A stretch of 64,000 bases of DNA from Piper betle (Eukaryota > Streptophyta > Magnoliopsida > Piperales > Piperaceae): positions 1-64,000 of the forward strand of contig JAURVB010014499.1 in the NCBI GenBank assembly GCA_033002965.1, given 5' to 3'. The notes under the pieces are model-generated. The model made no database searches. It was not told the origin of the DNA and saw nothing but the letters and a program-made list of their open reading frames with translations. Within the stretch, counting starts at the first letter, position 1. Each line of letters opens with the position of its first letter. This document shows, piece by piece, positions 1-11,893 of this stretch. A program made the translations under genes and the position numbers.

Positions 1-564
1 GAGTTGGAGGAGCCAGCTTGGACCGGAGGAGCAATGAGGTCTTGTACACACACACATGTTAGTTTTCTGAATGTTATAATTTTGTGTTATTATGTTATTA
101 TATTGTGAATGACATGTTCAAATGCATGAGACATGATAGAATGTGAAATGATCAGAGTAGCGCAGCAAAAGTGTGATGGGTTAGGACCCAAAGTTCAGAG
201 AATGATGAATATAATAGATTAGAAGTATGTGTGAATGCTATCGTTGCTATACGTATATATGTTTGAATATACGTTTTTGACAGGGTGGCCCCTAATTGCA
301 TTTTTAGGGGAAATTCTGTCCCTTTCATTTTATAATTTTTACTAATTTTGATTGTAATTGTGTTGGTGTGAAATTTAGGTTACATGTCATCAATGTAGTA
401 TCATGTTTGGGTTTTATGAATTTATCCATGCATGACAAGTCGTATCTATATCTTAAGACGCCGAGATTGGATCCGTATGAGTTAGGTTCGGGTTAGCCAA
501 CCTAACCGGGGCTAGTAACATGCCGGTTCGGTTCACGAGTGTGAACCGGATTTGGGGTGTTACA
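1..564 (+). mobile_element. 3' end of a long non-coding TGTAA...TTACA element
   Basis: This is the truncated 3' end of the same family as the copies at 42041-45086 and about 49256-52149. The stretch around 15-60 (ggaggagca followed by acacacacatg) matches 51554-51590. The stretch around 280-320 (acagggtggcccctaattgc, tttttagggga) matches 51840-51875. The last part, with an aagacgccgag segment, two gaaccg-type motifs and a final ggggtgttaca ending at 564, matches the end at 52149. The 5' part lies outside the window. No coding potential is seen. It could be a solo-LTR piece or part of a non-autonomous element. Confidence 0.55.
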
Positions 565-604
565 TAACCGAGACCAATAACATTTCAATTTTGTTTCAGA
601 GAGT

Positions 605-772
605 GAACCGAATTTAGGTTGTTACATGAGGTGTTAGAAACTAATAAATAGGTCCTTAGGGGAGTTATACCAAGCTGTGGATCAGTATGAACCGAATTTA
701 GGGTGTTACATGAGGTGTTATAAACTAATAAATAGGTCCTTAGGGGAGTTATACCAAGCTGTGGACCATTAT
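605..772. repeat. Tandem repeat, two 84-bp units
   Basis: The segment starting gaaccgaatttagg at 605 recurs at 689 with only a few differences (gttagaaac/gttataaac, ggatcagtat/ggaccattat). A third unit begins with gaacc at 773 and then diverges. Each unit carries a copy of the tgttacatgaggtgtta motif, so the repeat may have grown from the terminal sequence of the element that ends at 564. Confidence 0.85.
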
Positions 773-3320
773 GAACCCCTAAACTCTCTTAAATCAAGTT
801 AAAAAGCTCAAGTTTGTGTTTGGATTGATTTTATCTATTAGTTTTTATATCTAGGATTTTATTGTATATCTAAAGAGTGATCATAGCATGTGAGACTTGT
901 GCAAAGGTATTTGAACTTTTTGTAAGCTCAAGTGTGGAGAGTGTGTGAGCATATCGGATAGAAGATGAGGGTGCTTGGAGTGGAGACTTCTTTGGCTCAA
1001 AGTTTGTAAAGAGAGGTGTAGGTTGAAGATGGTAGTTGCTTCAACGGTGTTTGCAACTAGTTAAAAGACTCCATGAAACTTGGGACGCATTTGAGAAGGA
1101 AGGTTTGTAGCTTAAACAATTTTTTGGCATTTGGTGTTAGAGTAGGAAGACTTATTAGAGACTACTAGAGTATTAGTAATGTGAGCTTTCTTAGCATTTG
1201 AAGGATGTTTGAGAAAGAAGGTTTGTAAGTACAAAGTTCTTTGACAACTAATTAGCTCACTCTCGCATAGATGCCTTCAATATTTAATAACAATAAAAAA
1301 TGTCATATTTCTTTACATATTTAAGCTCGCTCCTGTGAGACTTACCTCCTTGAGTAGGGCATGCTTAAGTCTACTTATAAAAAATATTTTATTGAATATA
1401 GTGCATCTTTTTTTAGCATAACACGTCTTAGTAACATCATATAAAGGAATAAAATAACAATACATTAAGCATAGTCTGCCCTGTAATGTGTGCTTTTAAT
1501 CTATTTATCATATATAATTGTCATGTAATATTATGGGTAAAAACACAATTATACGTGACAAACATATTAAAAGCCCATATTATAAGGCGGACTATGCTCA
1601 TTGTGTTGCTAATTTATTCCTTGATATGAGGTTACTCTGACATGCTATACTAGAAAATATGGCCCATTAAATGTACTAATCCAGAACATGGAAATGTGCC
1701 TTGCACGAGAATTACATCAAATTGAAAATCGGTAGTCATCTCGTAGATCGAAGTTCAATCAAAATAATAGATAGGACCCTCAATATAAAGCCTAAATTCT
1801 CAACTATACTTCAAAGACTTTGTAACTCACACACTCCAATTGATAAGATATGAGTTAATAACTCTCGTACTTATCTTAGTTAATAATATAAGTTAGGATT
1901 CTAACTGAGGTGTAGCCCTACTTAAACTGCCAACATTGCCCTAATTCTCAAAGAAATTGGCGACTATGTTCCAATTAAGCATGAAAAATAACCTTCTAAA
2001 GCCATAGAAAACAGTTCTTTTATAGAATTGAAATTCGTATACTATCACATTCAAGCTCAGTATGAACAGTCAAAAGACGTCAAGAAACCAAAAAGACTAA
2101 CATACAAAACCAATTTTACATAATTGTTATTAAAAAAACTAGAAAATCTAACTAAATGAAAACAAATAGATAGAACACAGAAAGCAACCTTCCATTGCAA
2201 GTAGTGATCTAAAAACCAAAGTGACAAATACTGTTAACACAAAAACAATCTTCCATGACTCCATTCATTACTAGCAGTGATCACAAAACAAAAAAAAAAT
2301 AAAAATGATACTCAATATGTTGTATGATAACTCAATCTGCCAAATAAAATAGTTCACTTCATTGATTTGCATGTTGCATGCATGCCAACAACATTCTAAA
2401 ATAGAGCAATTTAGATTAGTATTTGTATTCTTTATGCAAGTACAACATTTGGCTAGAAACATAGATGATAAAGTCCACGTTATCACAATCTACATAACAA
2501 AAATAATATGACAGGTTAATATAACTAGTCAATATCATTCTACGATATGTGAGTCCTACATGAGAGATAAGACACAAGTCTCGGATATTAAAGAGAGCCC
2601 GGATTGAATAATGAAATAAACTATAATGATATATATATAATGTATGTCCTTCAAGAACCATCCTCAATCATATGAAATATAAAACCAAAATCATAAAGAA
2701 TAATCAGAACTTCTACCACTAAAATTGATCGATGTCAAATCATCGAGAAGAATAGATAGAAGCATTCCTGAATCTATAGGAACAACCTATTATCCCAACA
2801 ATTTGGAGACCATGACCTTTTTGTAGACCTATTGTGAATGTACATGAATGTCACCATACATGAATGCGATCAAGACCGCGACTTTTTTATAGATCTTTTG
2901 TGATTTTACATGAATATCATTACACATGAACATGACTCAAGGCATGCTAAACCATGAACCTACATAAGGGTTATTTTGAGTACGTATCTAAGTAACCTAA
3001 TAATTTGGGCTATTATTAGACCATGGATTTTTTGTAGTTACATTGACTATGGAATAATATAAATATATTCTACTAAAGAGAGACATCCATACTGTACATG
3101 AAAGTGATTATAAAGTTTTCCTTATTTTTAATTTGGCCCATCATAAATTAAAAATAAGAGCTCTACAACCCAATATATTACTGATCAGGTATTCTATAAG
3201 CTCATTAAATTACATATCTTATCCAATCGTATAATTGGACTTATTGTGTAACATATGTTAATATACATGTGACTTACATGCATGTTTCATAAATAAATGT
3301 TAAATTTCAGTTGTTTAATT

Positions 3321-3530
3321 TATTAAAATATCAGCAATAATTCTTCACACGGCTACAAATGTAGACGAAGAAATGTGGAACTTTTGATGCCAGTTTGACC
3401 CAAATAGAATTCCTGAGGAGTTCTTTGTTCTGGCTCAGACAATGCTTGCATTCTCCTTTAGTCAACTCTCATGCATTTTTAAGAGGAAGCTCTATTCATG
3501 TCACCAAGCATATGAAGCTCTATTTATGTA
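3321..3530 (-). repeat. Dispersed copy of a segment also present at 23797-23990
   Basis: The two segments share cagcaataattcttcacac, gagttctttgtt/cagttctttgtt, caatgcttgcat and a gaagctct block in the same order. On the minus strand both contain a short open frame starting MQAL and keeping QRT and QE at equivalent places. The second copy lies just downstream of the PPR relic, so this may be a copied gene 3' region. No protein family is recognised. Confidence 0.5.
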
Positions 3531-5586
3531 AATATTTAATCTATTAAGTATAGAGTTAATTCTATTTAACTCGAACAAATATATTGAGACTTTATTTTAT
3601 GGGTCACCCTAAATCGAATGGACCCAACTCAAATTTTAGCTTTAATTAAGATTATCTCAATTTAAAAGAATGAGATAAAATTAACTCTATACCCACTTAA
3701 TAGAGCATCTTTATACTCAATAGAGTAAATAAAGTTAACCTTTTAAATGAAATTTGTATTTATAACTAAAATTAAGATGTGGGTGGTCCACTCGATCATG
3801 GCGGTCCTATAAAATAAACTCCCAACATCTAACTTGTCCTCATTGAGTTAATTCGATGTTGATCCGCCAATACTGTTTTAACAAATGATTAGCATTAAGT
3901 TCTTTAGTGAATAAAAGCAAAAAGAAGAAAGAAGCGAATACATTTGTGGCTGGACTACTACTCTAACACCTTAATTTTGCTCATTCGAAAAATCGTGGGG
4001 TTAAGCTCCTTTGATTAGTTAGGGTTAAGTCTTTGGTGTATTATTTAATAATTGTACCGAAAAACCCTAAACTCTAATTAATTTATTTAATAATGATTAA
4101 CAAGTAATTAAATAAGTTAAGTAAGTTAATTAAGTCTTTGTATATGTTCGTGCATATGTTTACTATTTTCCTCATATTGCGCACTAATTTGATTAGAGTT
4201 TTGTTTTATTGTTAGTATATGCAAGTTGAACTCGGTAAGATAAAACGATGAACTCTTCTCATCCAGGCCATAAGATTATTTTGTTTCATCTCTACTTGAT
4301 TCCTTAATTGAAATTTAAACGAGTTTTAGACAGTAAGATGTGTCAGTGACGTCTTATCATTTCCCATCAATGTCGGACCATTTAAATAATTTTTTTACAA
4401 TTTAATAAAATTTTATGGGTAAAATTTGATAGTTTTGAAAAATAAGTTCCAGAAACTTACTTAAGCCTAATATAAAAGTATACGAGGGTTTTACGATTTT
4501 ATGAATAAGAGTGATATACGAAGATACGAAGGTTGTGTTATTACTCATTTCACCCTAAGTAATGTAGTGTATAAGGGTACTTCATAACATAACATATTTT
4601 CAGAATTTACCATACTAACTTAACATTGTTCCAAATCATCTACCAATAACCATTAAATAAAAATATGGAATATTCTTGTCCTTGCGTGCTTATAATAATG
4701 ATTATAGTATAATAAGTCATCACCTTTATTTTTAAACTCTTAGAATAATAATTATTACTCTAACATGATATAATTAATCCAAAATAATAACAAAATTTAT
4801 CTTTACAGTATTCATTAGTACATACATCACAACTTAATTTTTAAGCATGCATTACTTAACAGATCAGTACTAAACTGATGTAAATAAATCAACATGGGTA
4901 TATGCATGTTCATATTATAACCACGATTAAGTGACAAGATTACACCTTGACGTGGTTAATCCTAGGCTTATGATTAATTATTTATTGGCTTGGCATTGAT
5001 ACAAACAACTGGTTATGAATACATGGATAAAAGAAGAAGAGGGGTGCTTGGCTGGCTAACGAGAAGGAAGGAAAGAGGAGAAGAATGGCTTCTTTCATTC
5101 TCTTTTAGAAACTGTGAAGCAATTAATCCCTCAACTCTCCAACTTTATTAACCCACAACCACACCGCTAAATTTATTAATTTTAATACATCAATTCTTAA
5201 GCTATTAACTCCATACCTTTTCATTCTTCAAAGCTTGACCATCAAGAACCCCTAATCCAAAATTAAACGCAAACCAAACAAGGTCCATACTAATATGTTC
5301 GAACTATGTGGGTTCGATCCTTAGCCAAAATAATGAAAAAATTACACATTTATACATTCAATGTTAATATAGAACTTAGCTAGCGCTGTTCTCCAATTAA
5401 ATTAAGCTCATTTCTTAATAAAAACTTCCGATTGTTAACGTTAGTTAACTGATTACGTTGGATTGTGTAACATATGTTGCAGATTCTTTTACAACTCAGG
5501 GTATATATATATCTCATGAAAGCCATGCATGTAGATCACAAATCCACCAATTAATCAGTTAATTTGTGACATTACATACCAACATA

Positions 5587-5590
<4 letters not shown>

Positions 5591-5624
<34 letters not shown>
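5591..5624. repeat. (TA)n microsatellite
   Basis: Uninterrupted TA dinucleotides of about 17 units. It is about 330 bp beyond the 3' end of the B3-like gene. Confidence 0.95.
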
Positions 5625-5625
<1 letters not shown>

Positions 5626-5954
5626 CCATATAGCCATAATCTTCTTAATTAAAAAAGTCAACACATAACTAGATGAAGAGCAAACATATTTTATTCGATG
5701 AAGAAATATGACACACCTGATCCCCACTCATCACTAACAAATATCCTGCCAAGCAAAAGGGCTAGCAGTATACTAACATCTCCATCTACTACGTTATAAT
5801 ACCACCTAATATATCAACACAAACAAATGCATGCATGCTTATTAACTATGAACTTATTATTATAAGGGCAGGCACCTCTCCTTAACCAACTAGCAGATCA
5901 ATACCAATGTCCAGCATATATATAGCTAGCATCCTGCACCCTTGGCTCTTCCTT

Positions 5955-6428
5955 CTAATTAGCAACAGATGGGATGGGAGGAAGACGCTCATTCTTCTTG
6001 GCATACCCATCAACCCTAAAGATGAAGCCAGGTTTAGAGAAAGTTGAGGACTCCTGATCATGAACGTTGAAGACCCACAGGCTCACAACTGCATTCTCCC
6101 TAATGTTGCCATGCCCAAGTACCTCCCCCCACTCCTCACTCTCAATGAAGCAGCCCTGTTCTCCAGCTTTTGCCAGTTTGATGGTCATCTCGAATCCCAA
6201 GGTTCTGGGGGCATAGCCTTGGCACTTCAATGCCTGCCCATGCAGTATCTGGCCTGCGAGGTGGGGTTGTATGAAAGACAGCAGTTGCAGGTCAGGCTTG
6301 GCTTCCAGTTTTTTCTCAGTGGTGAGCTTCTTCATGAGAGGTCGGAGGAGATGGATCCGGCTGATGAATTGGGCTCCCTTTACCCTGATCATTTGATCCA
6401 CAACTTGTTGAGCTCTTGCGTCGTCCAT
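5955..6428 (-). CDS. B3-domain-like protein, 157 aa, single exon
   Basis: The open frame continues upstream to 6551, but the extra N-terminus would be encoded by a TATA box, so the ATG at 6428 (MDDARAQQVVDQ) is chosen. The C-terminal half has the layout of a REM/DUF313-type B3 DNA-binding domain: a KKLTTEKK segment near residue 33, then FEMTIKLAK, then the closing pattern EEWGEVLGHG...ENAVVSLWVFN (about residues 95-120), which recalls W-x-x-V-x(n)-V-x-LW-x-F of those proteins. Such proteins act in the nucleus as transcription regulators. The usual RLSLP-like motif is not clear, so the family call is tentative. At 157 residues it is short for the family. The opposite-strand frame at 6060-6476 is a shadow. 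Confidence 0.55.
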   Translation of the reverse strand: MDDARAQQVVDQMIRVKGAQFISRIHLLRPLMKKLTTEKKLEAKPDLQLLSFIQPHLAGQILHGQALKCQGYAPRTLGFEMTIKLAKAGEQGCFIESEEWGEVLGHGNIRENAVVSLWVFNVHDQESSTFSKPGFIFRVDGYAKKNERLPPIPSVAN

Positions 6429-6518
6429 GGCTACAAAGGAAGTGATATAGCACTTAGGAGAGGTGGGGTTGTTTGATGTGTGTCTGTGTGGTGCAATTAG
6501 ATGGCTTTCTAACAGGCA

Positions 6519-6530
6519 CTTATATATATA
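6519..6530 (-). promoter_or_regulatory. TATA box of the B3-like gene
   Basis: On the minus strand the sequence reads tatatatataag. A start of transcription about 30 bp on, near 6490, would leave a leader of about 60 nt before the ATG at 6428. The box lies inside the extended open frame (its DYIYK residues), which is why the upstream methionine is rejected. Confidence 0.65.
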
Positions 6531-6599
6531 GTCGTGGTCGTGAGGAGCCAACTATGTGATTGCATGCAAGCAAACTTGTTGCTGATCAGCTGATGGACG

Positions 6600-7570
6600 T
6601 GAAAGCAGGCATGCAAGTAATGCATGCATGATTCGAAAACATGTATTTCACAAAGCATAACTCATGCGGGTTTGAGCATCACACATTCTAGTCACAAGGA
6701 ATTATTCTGAGAATGGCAGCACGAAGCTAAAACATGTATTACTAGCTAGAAAAGATGAATAAATTGGAGTTTTTGTTTTTGTGAGTTTATTAAGATGAAA
6801 GAAGTAATAGATAGATCATAGAATTAGGATGGGAGTCTGATTGGGTGCAATTTGCATGAAGCAACCAGCCGTAGTAGATAGTGAAGAGTGAGCTCTGGTT
6901 AGCAAGGTGATGAATAGAAGCATACAGCATGACATAAGCAACCAATAACAGAAAAAGTTGTCAGCTTGGGACTTGCTGTAAATGATACAGTCGTGAGAAA
7001 AATATAAACAAAGTTCAGAAAACGTGGGTTGGGCGACCCCCTTGAGCGACGCTCTCCCTACCGTCCATGACCACGATCATCAATGGAGGGACACTGATTC
7101 AGTTTGAATTACAATTGATAACTAAATCGATTAAATTAAACTGATTCAATTTGGTTTAATTTTAATCGAACTTCAACCACACTGACCAAAATGATGATAC
7201 ATGGTGTTTTATATCATTAAGTGTTCACTCTTTACTATTTACTATAATTATTCTTAAACCTTATTTAAGAAGAAAAAATTATTAACACACACTCCAGGGC
7301 TAATTAGAAACTCATCATAAAAAAGTTACATCAATAAGGCTCCAACTTAGGACATTGTATATTAGATGCACAATAGATTATCAAGTTTTCATCTCTTTCA
7401 CGTATATACATAAAGTTTTTTTGATGAATTGAACAAAATAACGATTTTATAAACTATTATTATATATTGTGATTGTTAGAGGTTCATAAAGGCATAGTTT
7501 AAAATGAAGAAGAAAAGCGGAGGAAGTGATGCAAATCACATTTGGTTTAATGCCAAACCAACCAAATTAA
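6600..7570. other. Intergenic DNA with AT-rich MITE-like stretch
   Basis: No gene is seen. From about 7090 the DNA becomes rich in ggttta/taaacc and aaccaa motifs (for example at 7130-7180). These recall the degenerate ends of hAT-type MITEs also visible near 7560-7690 and 60940-61380, but no pair of terminal repeats with a target duplication could be fixed here. Confidence 0.4.
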
Positions 7571-7574
7571 ATTC

Positions 7575-9158
7575 GATTGGCTTTTGGTTTAATTTAACCA
7601 ATATTACCAAATTGAAGTAGCACTGAACCAAACTTCAAAAATGGGTTTGGTTTGATCGGTTTCGATTCACCCACCAAACTGTGCTCATCTAAAAGCTTTA
7701 TGGTTTTTGTCACGGTGACAAATTTTACCCAGACGTGACAAAGCTTTGACACCGGCTACCCATGGCAAGAAGCCCAAAATATTTGACTTGGGCTTTTGCC
7801 ACGGGAAGCCCGGTGCCAAAGCTTTTGTCTCATGCATGCATAGGATTTGTGCCTACACCTGTGACAAATATTTGAAATTTTTCAAAGATATAAAGGAGAT
7901 TTCCCGCTTATGTTTTTAAAAAGAAAAAAATTAACAAGGGCCGAAGCCCCCCTCTTCTCCCACCCTTTCCCCCGGCTCACCTCTTCTATCTCCTCCTCCC
8001 AATATTATTACTGTCGCTCTGCCCTCGGGCTTGTCTTGCGACCACCCACCTCGACACCTACCGCACACATTCACTCCTCTTCCCCCTCCCTTTCTTCTCC
8101 TACCTCATGTCAAAATAAAAAAGACAAAATGCCCAAACAAATTTACCATGGCATTTGTTAGGGAGACCGTGACAAAGTTATCGATACATGCATATTTTCC
8201 ACACGACGCCCTATAGTGGCAAATGCTCTGGCAAATTAACATTTGCCATATAATTCGAGGCTTCTGTCACCGGCAACTTGTCACGGGTTTGCTTACAAAA
8301 TTCCCTTTTCCTCTAGAGTACACTATGCCTTCGCGGTAAAGCTAATTTGTATGTTTAACATTTTTTGATTGGCTTTTGGTTTAATTTAACCAATATTACC
8401 AAATTGAAGTAGCACTGAACCAAACTTCAAAAATGGGTTTGGTTTGATCGGTTTCGATTCACCCACCAAACTGTGCTCATCTAAAAGCTTTATGGTTTTT
8501 GTCACGGTGACAAATTTTACCCAGACGTGACAAAGCTTTGACACCGGCTACCCATGGCAAGAAGCCCAAAATATTTGACTTGGGCTTTTGCCACGGGAAG
8601 CCCGTGCCAAAGCTTTTGTCTCATGCATGCATAGGATTTGTGCCTACACCTGTGACAAATATTTGAAATTTTTCAAAGATATAAAGGAGATTTCCCGCTT
8701 ATGTTTTTAAAAAGAAAAAAAAATTAACAAGGGCCGAAGCCCCCTCTTCTCGCACCCTTTCCCCCGGCTCACCTCTTCTATCTCCTCCTCCCAATATTAT
8801 TACTGTCGCTCTGCCCTCGGGCTTGTCTTGCGACCACCCACCTCGACACCTACCGCACACATTCACTCCTCTTCCCCCTCCCTTTCTTCTCCTACCTCAT
8901 GTCAAAATAAAAAAGACAAAATGCCCAAACAAATTTACCATGGCATTTGTTAGGGAGACCGTGACAAAGTTATCGATACATGCATATTTTCCACACGACG
9001 CCCTATAGTGGCAAAATGCTCTGGCAAATTAACATTTGCCATATAATTCGAGGCTTCTGTCACCGGCAACTTGTCACGGGTTTGCTTACAAAATTCCCTT
9101 TTCCTCTAGAGTACACTATGCCTTCGCGGTAAAGCTAATTTGTATGTTTAACATTTTT
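7575..9158. repeat. 792-bp tandem duplication, two near-identical copies
   Basis: The first copy runs from 7575 to about 8366 and the second from 8367 to about 9158. Differences are few: a g deletion in agcccggtgcc, homopolymer length changes in an A run and a C run, one c/g change in cttctcccacc, and aaat/aaaat. The unit contains repeated tgacaaa and tcacgg motifs in both orientations, like subterminal repeats of CACTA elements. The small open frames within are identical between copies only because the DNA is; no gene is called. Confidence 0.95.
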
Positions 9159-9172
9159 TTCCCATAATTTAC

Positions 9173-9249
9173 AGAGAATGCTTTCGAGTTGGCATATGTA
9201 CAATACTACTATAGAGAATGCTTTCGAGTTGGCATATGTACAATACTAC
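9173..9249. repeat. Tandem repeat, two 40-bp units
   Basis: The unit beginning agagaatgctttcgagttgg occurs at 9173 and again at 9213. The copies are identical apart from the junction bases. Confidence 0.95.
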
Positions 9250-9252
9250 CAT

Positions 9253-9377
9253 GAGCAGGACTTGGAGACGCTTACTGCAAACACCCATGGAGACGCCCGT
9301 GGACCTGACAATTGATAATCCCTAACATCAACGGTCAGGCTTAAGGGTGTCTCCATGGGCGTCTCCAAAAATGTTTC
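9253..9377. mobile_element. Small MULE-type MITE, 125 bp
   Basis: A 9-bp direct repeat, tactaccat, brackets the element (9244-9252 and 9378-9386); 9 bp is the usual target duplication of Mutator-like elements. The interior is an inverted repeat: cccatggagac at 9283 pairs with gtctccatggg near 9349-9359, and cctgac pairs with gtcagg. The outer ends share ttggagacg in inverted orientation. No coding capacity. It could also be a hairpin RNA locus, but the target duplication favours a MITE. Confidence 0.5.
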
Positions 9378-9445
9378 TACTACCATACACTCACGAGCAT
9401 TGATCCATGCACATGATATTACATGAAAATAAAAAGAAAATTGTT

Positions 9446-9720
9446 CACTACAAAAGAAATGACATTTTTTTCGCACTTTATAAATATGGTCACGGAGAAA
9501 CGGTACAACTTTTGTTTACATTTTTCTACACTAATTTTGGCCACGGAAAAAAAAACTTTAAATTTCTTTCTATATTTATAGTATTTAACGGTGAACATTA
9601 GCTAATTTTTCAACTCTTTTCGTACCAACAAAACGTGAAGAAATTTTCCCCACCCTTGAAAGTAGAGAAAATTTAGGTAAGGAAAAAATTTTTCACGTCT
9701 TTTAGGCATGGAAAATAGTT
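9446..9720 (+). mobile_element. CACTA-like transposon end
   Basis: The sequence cactacaaaagaaatgac at 9446 matches the typical CACTA terminus. It is followed by short repeated motifs such as ggtcacgga, ggccacgga, acgtgaagaaa and ttcacgtc, in the manner of CACTA subterminal repeats. No matching inverted end was found downstream, so this is probably a truncated or deletion-derived copy. Confidence 0.35.
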
Positions 9721-9779
9721 AAAATTTTATCACATACTTAGCTCAAAATATTTCTAAATGTAAATTAAGTTTATAGCCT

Positions 9780-10380
9780 TTTTTTTCTGCAGCCAAAATT
9801 AGCGTAAAGAAGATATAAAGAAAAAATGATCCTTTATTACAGGGCCGTTTCTTTTTAAACTTGGTTTTTTTTTTGGCAGTCATATATTAACCAAAAAAAT
9901 CAACCTTTATCCGATTTAGGGATCAAATTAGGCTAGATTAGTATGTGGTCTGGACATGGGCTGGACCGATTCCGAAGAAGTTGAATTCAAAGGTACTTCC
10001 TCTAACCTCACCAATAAAATTGTGTCATTAACAAAAGGAAAGTAATATTTTCTTTGTAAGAGATTCGTCTAATTAAATTACAACAAATTTTTAAAAAAAT
10101 AAACATACATTAAAGTCTACTTTCTCATTTAATTAATCTATCTTTAAAAATCAAATCTATCTCTAAAATATCTAAAAAATAAACATACATTAAAGCCTAC
10201 TTTCTCATTTAATTAATCTATCTTTAAAAATCAAATCTATCTCTAAGATATCAAATCACTGTAGTCTCTCGTTATTATACGAAAGTTTTCATTAAAAAAA
10301 GAATCTTTCTCTAATATAGGTTGCGCATGAAGCGGCATCTTCCGACTCAAATCAAAGATAATAGCCCAGGGCTACCGGCT
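9780..10380. other. Intergenic DNA with an 80-bp tandem duplication
   Basis: The unit starting aaacatacattaaag at 10101 is repeated at 10181 with a 80-bp period; the array covers about 10091-10250. Apart from this, nothing is seen between the CACTA-like end and the BAHD relic. Confidence 0.7.
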
Positions 10381-10390
10381 GTGCTCATTT

Positions 10391-10885
10391 GAGTGCCCCC
10401 TCACCCACCTATAAAAGAAGCTGCCTTCACTTGACGGCTTGCTGGCAACAAGACCACCGAAGTCCACATGGCCATCAATGGCTGGGCACCAATGAGTCCG
10501 GCGGTGCCAATGGAGTATTTTGGCAACCTGGCCCCGTGGGCTTACCATAGGCTTAGAGCGAAGGAGCTGGTGGCAATGAGCTATGGGGAGGAGGTTGGCA
10601 AGACTACACATGAAGCTGTGGCTAGGGTTGAAAACATTTCCAATCATTTGTCAATTTTGGAGGAAATGTCAAAGGGAAACAACGGTGACCCGGTGACCGG
10701 AGTTCGGAGGCGACGGCGGCAGCAATGGGAGAATCTCCGCCCTAATTTGGAGGTGGATCCAATATCATGAACTTGATTTTGGTGGTGGAGAGCCTTGTGC
10801 TTTTCTTCCTCCCAACAAGCCTGTAGAAGGGCTACTTGTCATGGTTCCACGACCCTCCTACCAAAGTCTATGCCCAATTCAAGTA
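10391..10885 (+). pseudogene. BAHD acyltransferase relic (agmatine hydroxycinnamoyltransferase-like)
   Basis: Three reading frames together give the middle and 3' part of a BAHD acyl-CoA transferase. First comes FECPLTHL with a stop in place of the usual W, then KK (10391-10425). After a frameshift comes KTTEVHMAING...VPMEYFGNL (from about 10450), matching the family block with the YFGN motif. A second frameshift near 10690-10740 leads to [18 protein letters not shown], the DFGWG motif with W changed to G, up to about 10885. The closest remembered relatives are hydroxycinnamoyl agmatine transferases. The catalytic HxxxD region is not seen. With a stop, two frameshifts and no 5' part, it is a dead fragment. 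Confidence 0.8.
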
Positions 10886-10889
10886 AAAT

Positions 10890-11890
10890 TCCCTCTTCTT
10901 AAAATATTTTAAACTAGAATATTTTTTAGAAAATTTAAAAGTAGTTCATATTAATGTTTAAAAAAGATAAAAATTTATCAATCTCCAACTTATGCACTCT
11001 ATCTTCCGTACGTTTGGACCTCTTTATGTGGTTAGCTAATCTAGATGAGGTCTCCATAAATAAATTATTTTTGGGTAATATAAGCACCAAGAGATGTGTA
11101 AGTGACATGTCAACTCTTGCATGAACCTTGTTAGTTGATAGTAGGTTAATAGAATATCCTGTACAAATCATATGTGCCACTCTTGTACATCTACTGGTAA
11201 TGTCCTCAAAGATTGACCATCTTTAGAAACACCTACAACAAGTTCCCTGCTTCAAAGCATCATAACTCTAAGAACTACTTTAAAAAACTGAAGACTGAGG
11301 CTTCTTCCAATCAAATCAGATAAAGTGTCAGAATTCCGTCAAAAACCCAGTTTGTTCAGTTAAAACATATTCAAACACCCAATCCACGACTGAGCCCAGA
11401 GTCAAGATTAGTACTGATCTAATTTATGAAATAGAGCCACATATCTGTATTGATGGTGAAATATAAAAAATATATTGAAGATAATAAGCAAGCTAATAGA
11501 TTCTTCAGCCTTGTATAGTTTAAGAAGTAAGAAGTATGTTTCACACTCTTATATCTCAAAAATTGTGTAACATGTTTCAAGGGGAGAACTGAGGTTAAGG
11601 GAAACAGTTCTGACTTACCATAAGCATCCAGAATGTTGCTATCCCTGCATTCACTTTATGATTACAATGCATCAATCATATAAAAACTAGCAAGAAAATG
11701 CAAGAACCATCACAATATTCTAAATTGGTATCTAAAAAGCAAGTCCTACTTATAAATAAGATTACAAACGCTCTACAAACTTCACATCCTAAGTAATCTC
11801 AAGTAGTAATACGAGGCTTAAATCTTCAGCAATTATCATACCTATTTGCAGAAGTTAACCGCCCACACCAAGGAAGCCAACAGAAAGAAA
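10890..11890. other. Intergenic / 3' flank of the MUSTANG-like gene
   Basis: No coding segment is supported. The part next to 11894 is expected to hold the 3' UTR of the minus-strand transposase-derived gene. Confidence 0.5.
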
Positions 11891-11893
11891 CAC

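Larger units (their letters stand above)
780..5950. other. AT-rich intergenic DNA, no gene seen
   Basis: No open frame in this stretch has codon structure, splice signals or motifs that I can support. It includes a perfect (TA)n run at about 5591-5624. A segment at 3321-3530 resembles 23797-23990 and is listed separately. The rest holds short AT-rich runs without recognisable transposon ends. Confidence 0.6.

Noticed and set aside
6060..6476. 138-residue plus-strand frame
   Set aside because: It is antisense to the B3-like gene, which has its own TATA box and family-like motifs.
7910..9008. Identical 61-residue frames at 8031 and 8823
   Set aside because: The identity comes from the 792-bp tandem duplication; the frames begin at TTG and have no coding signature.
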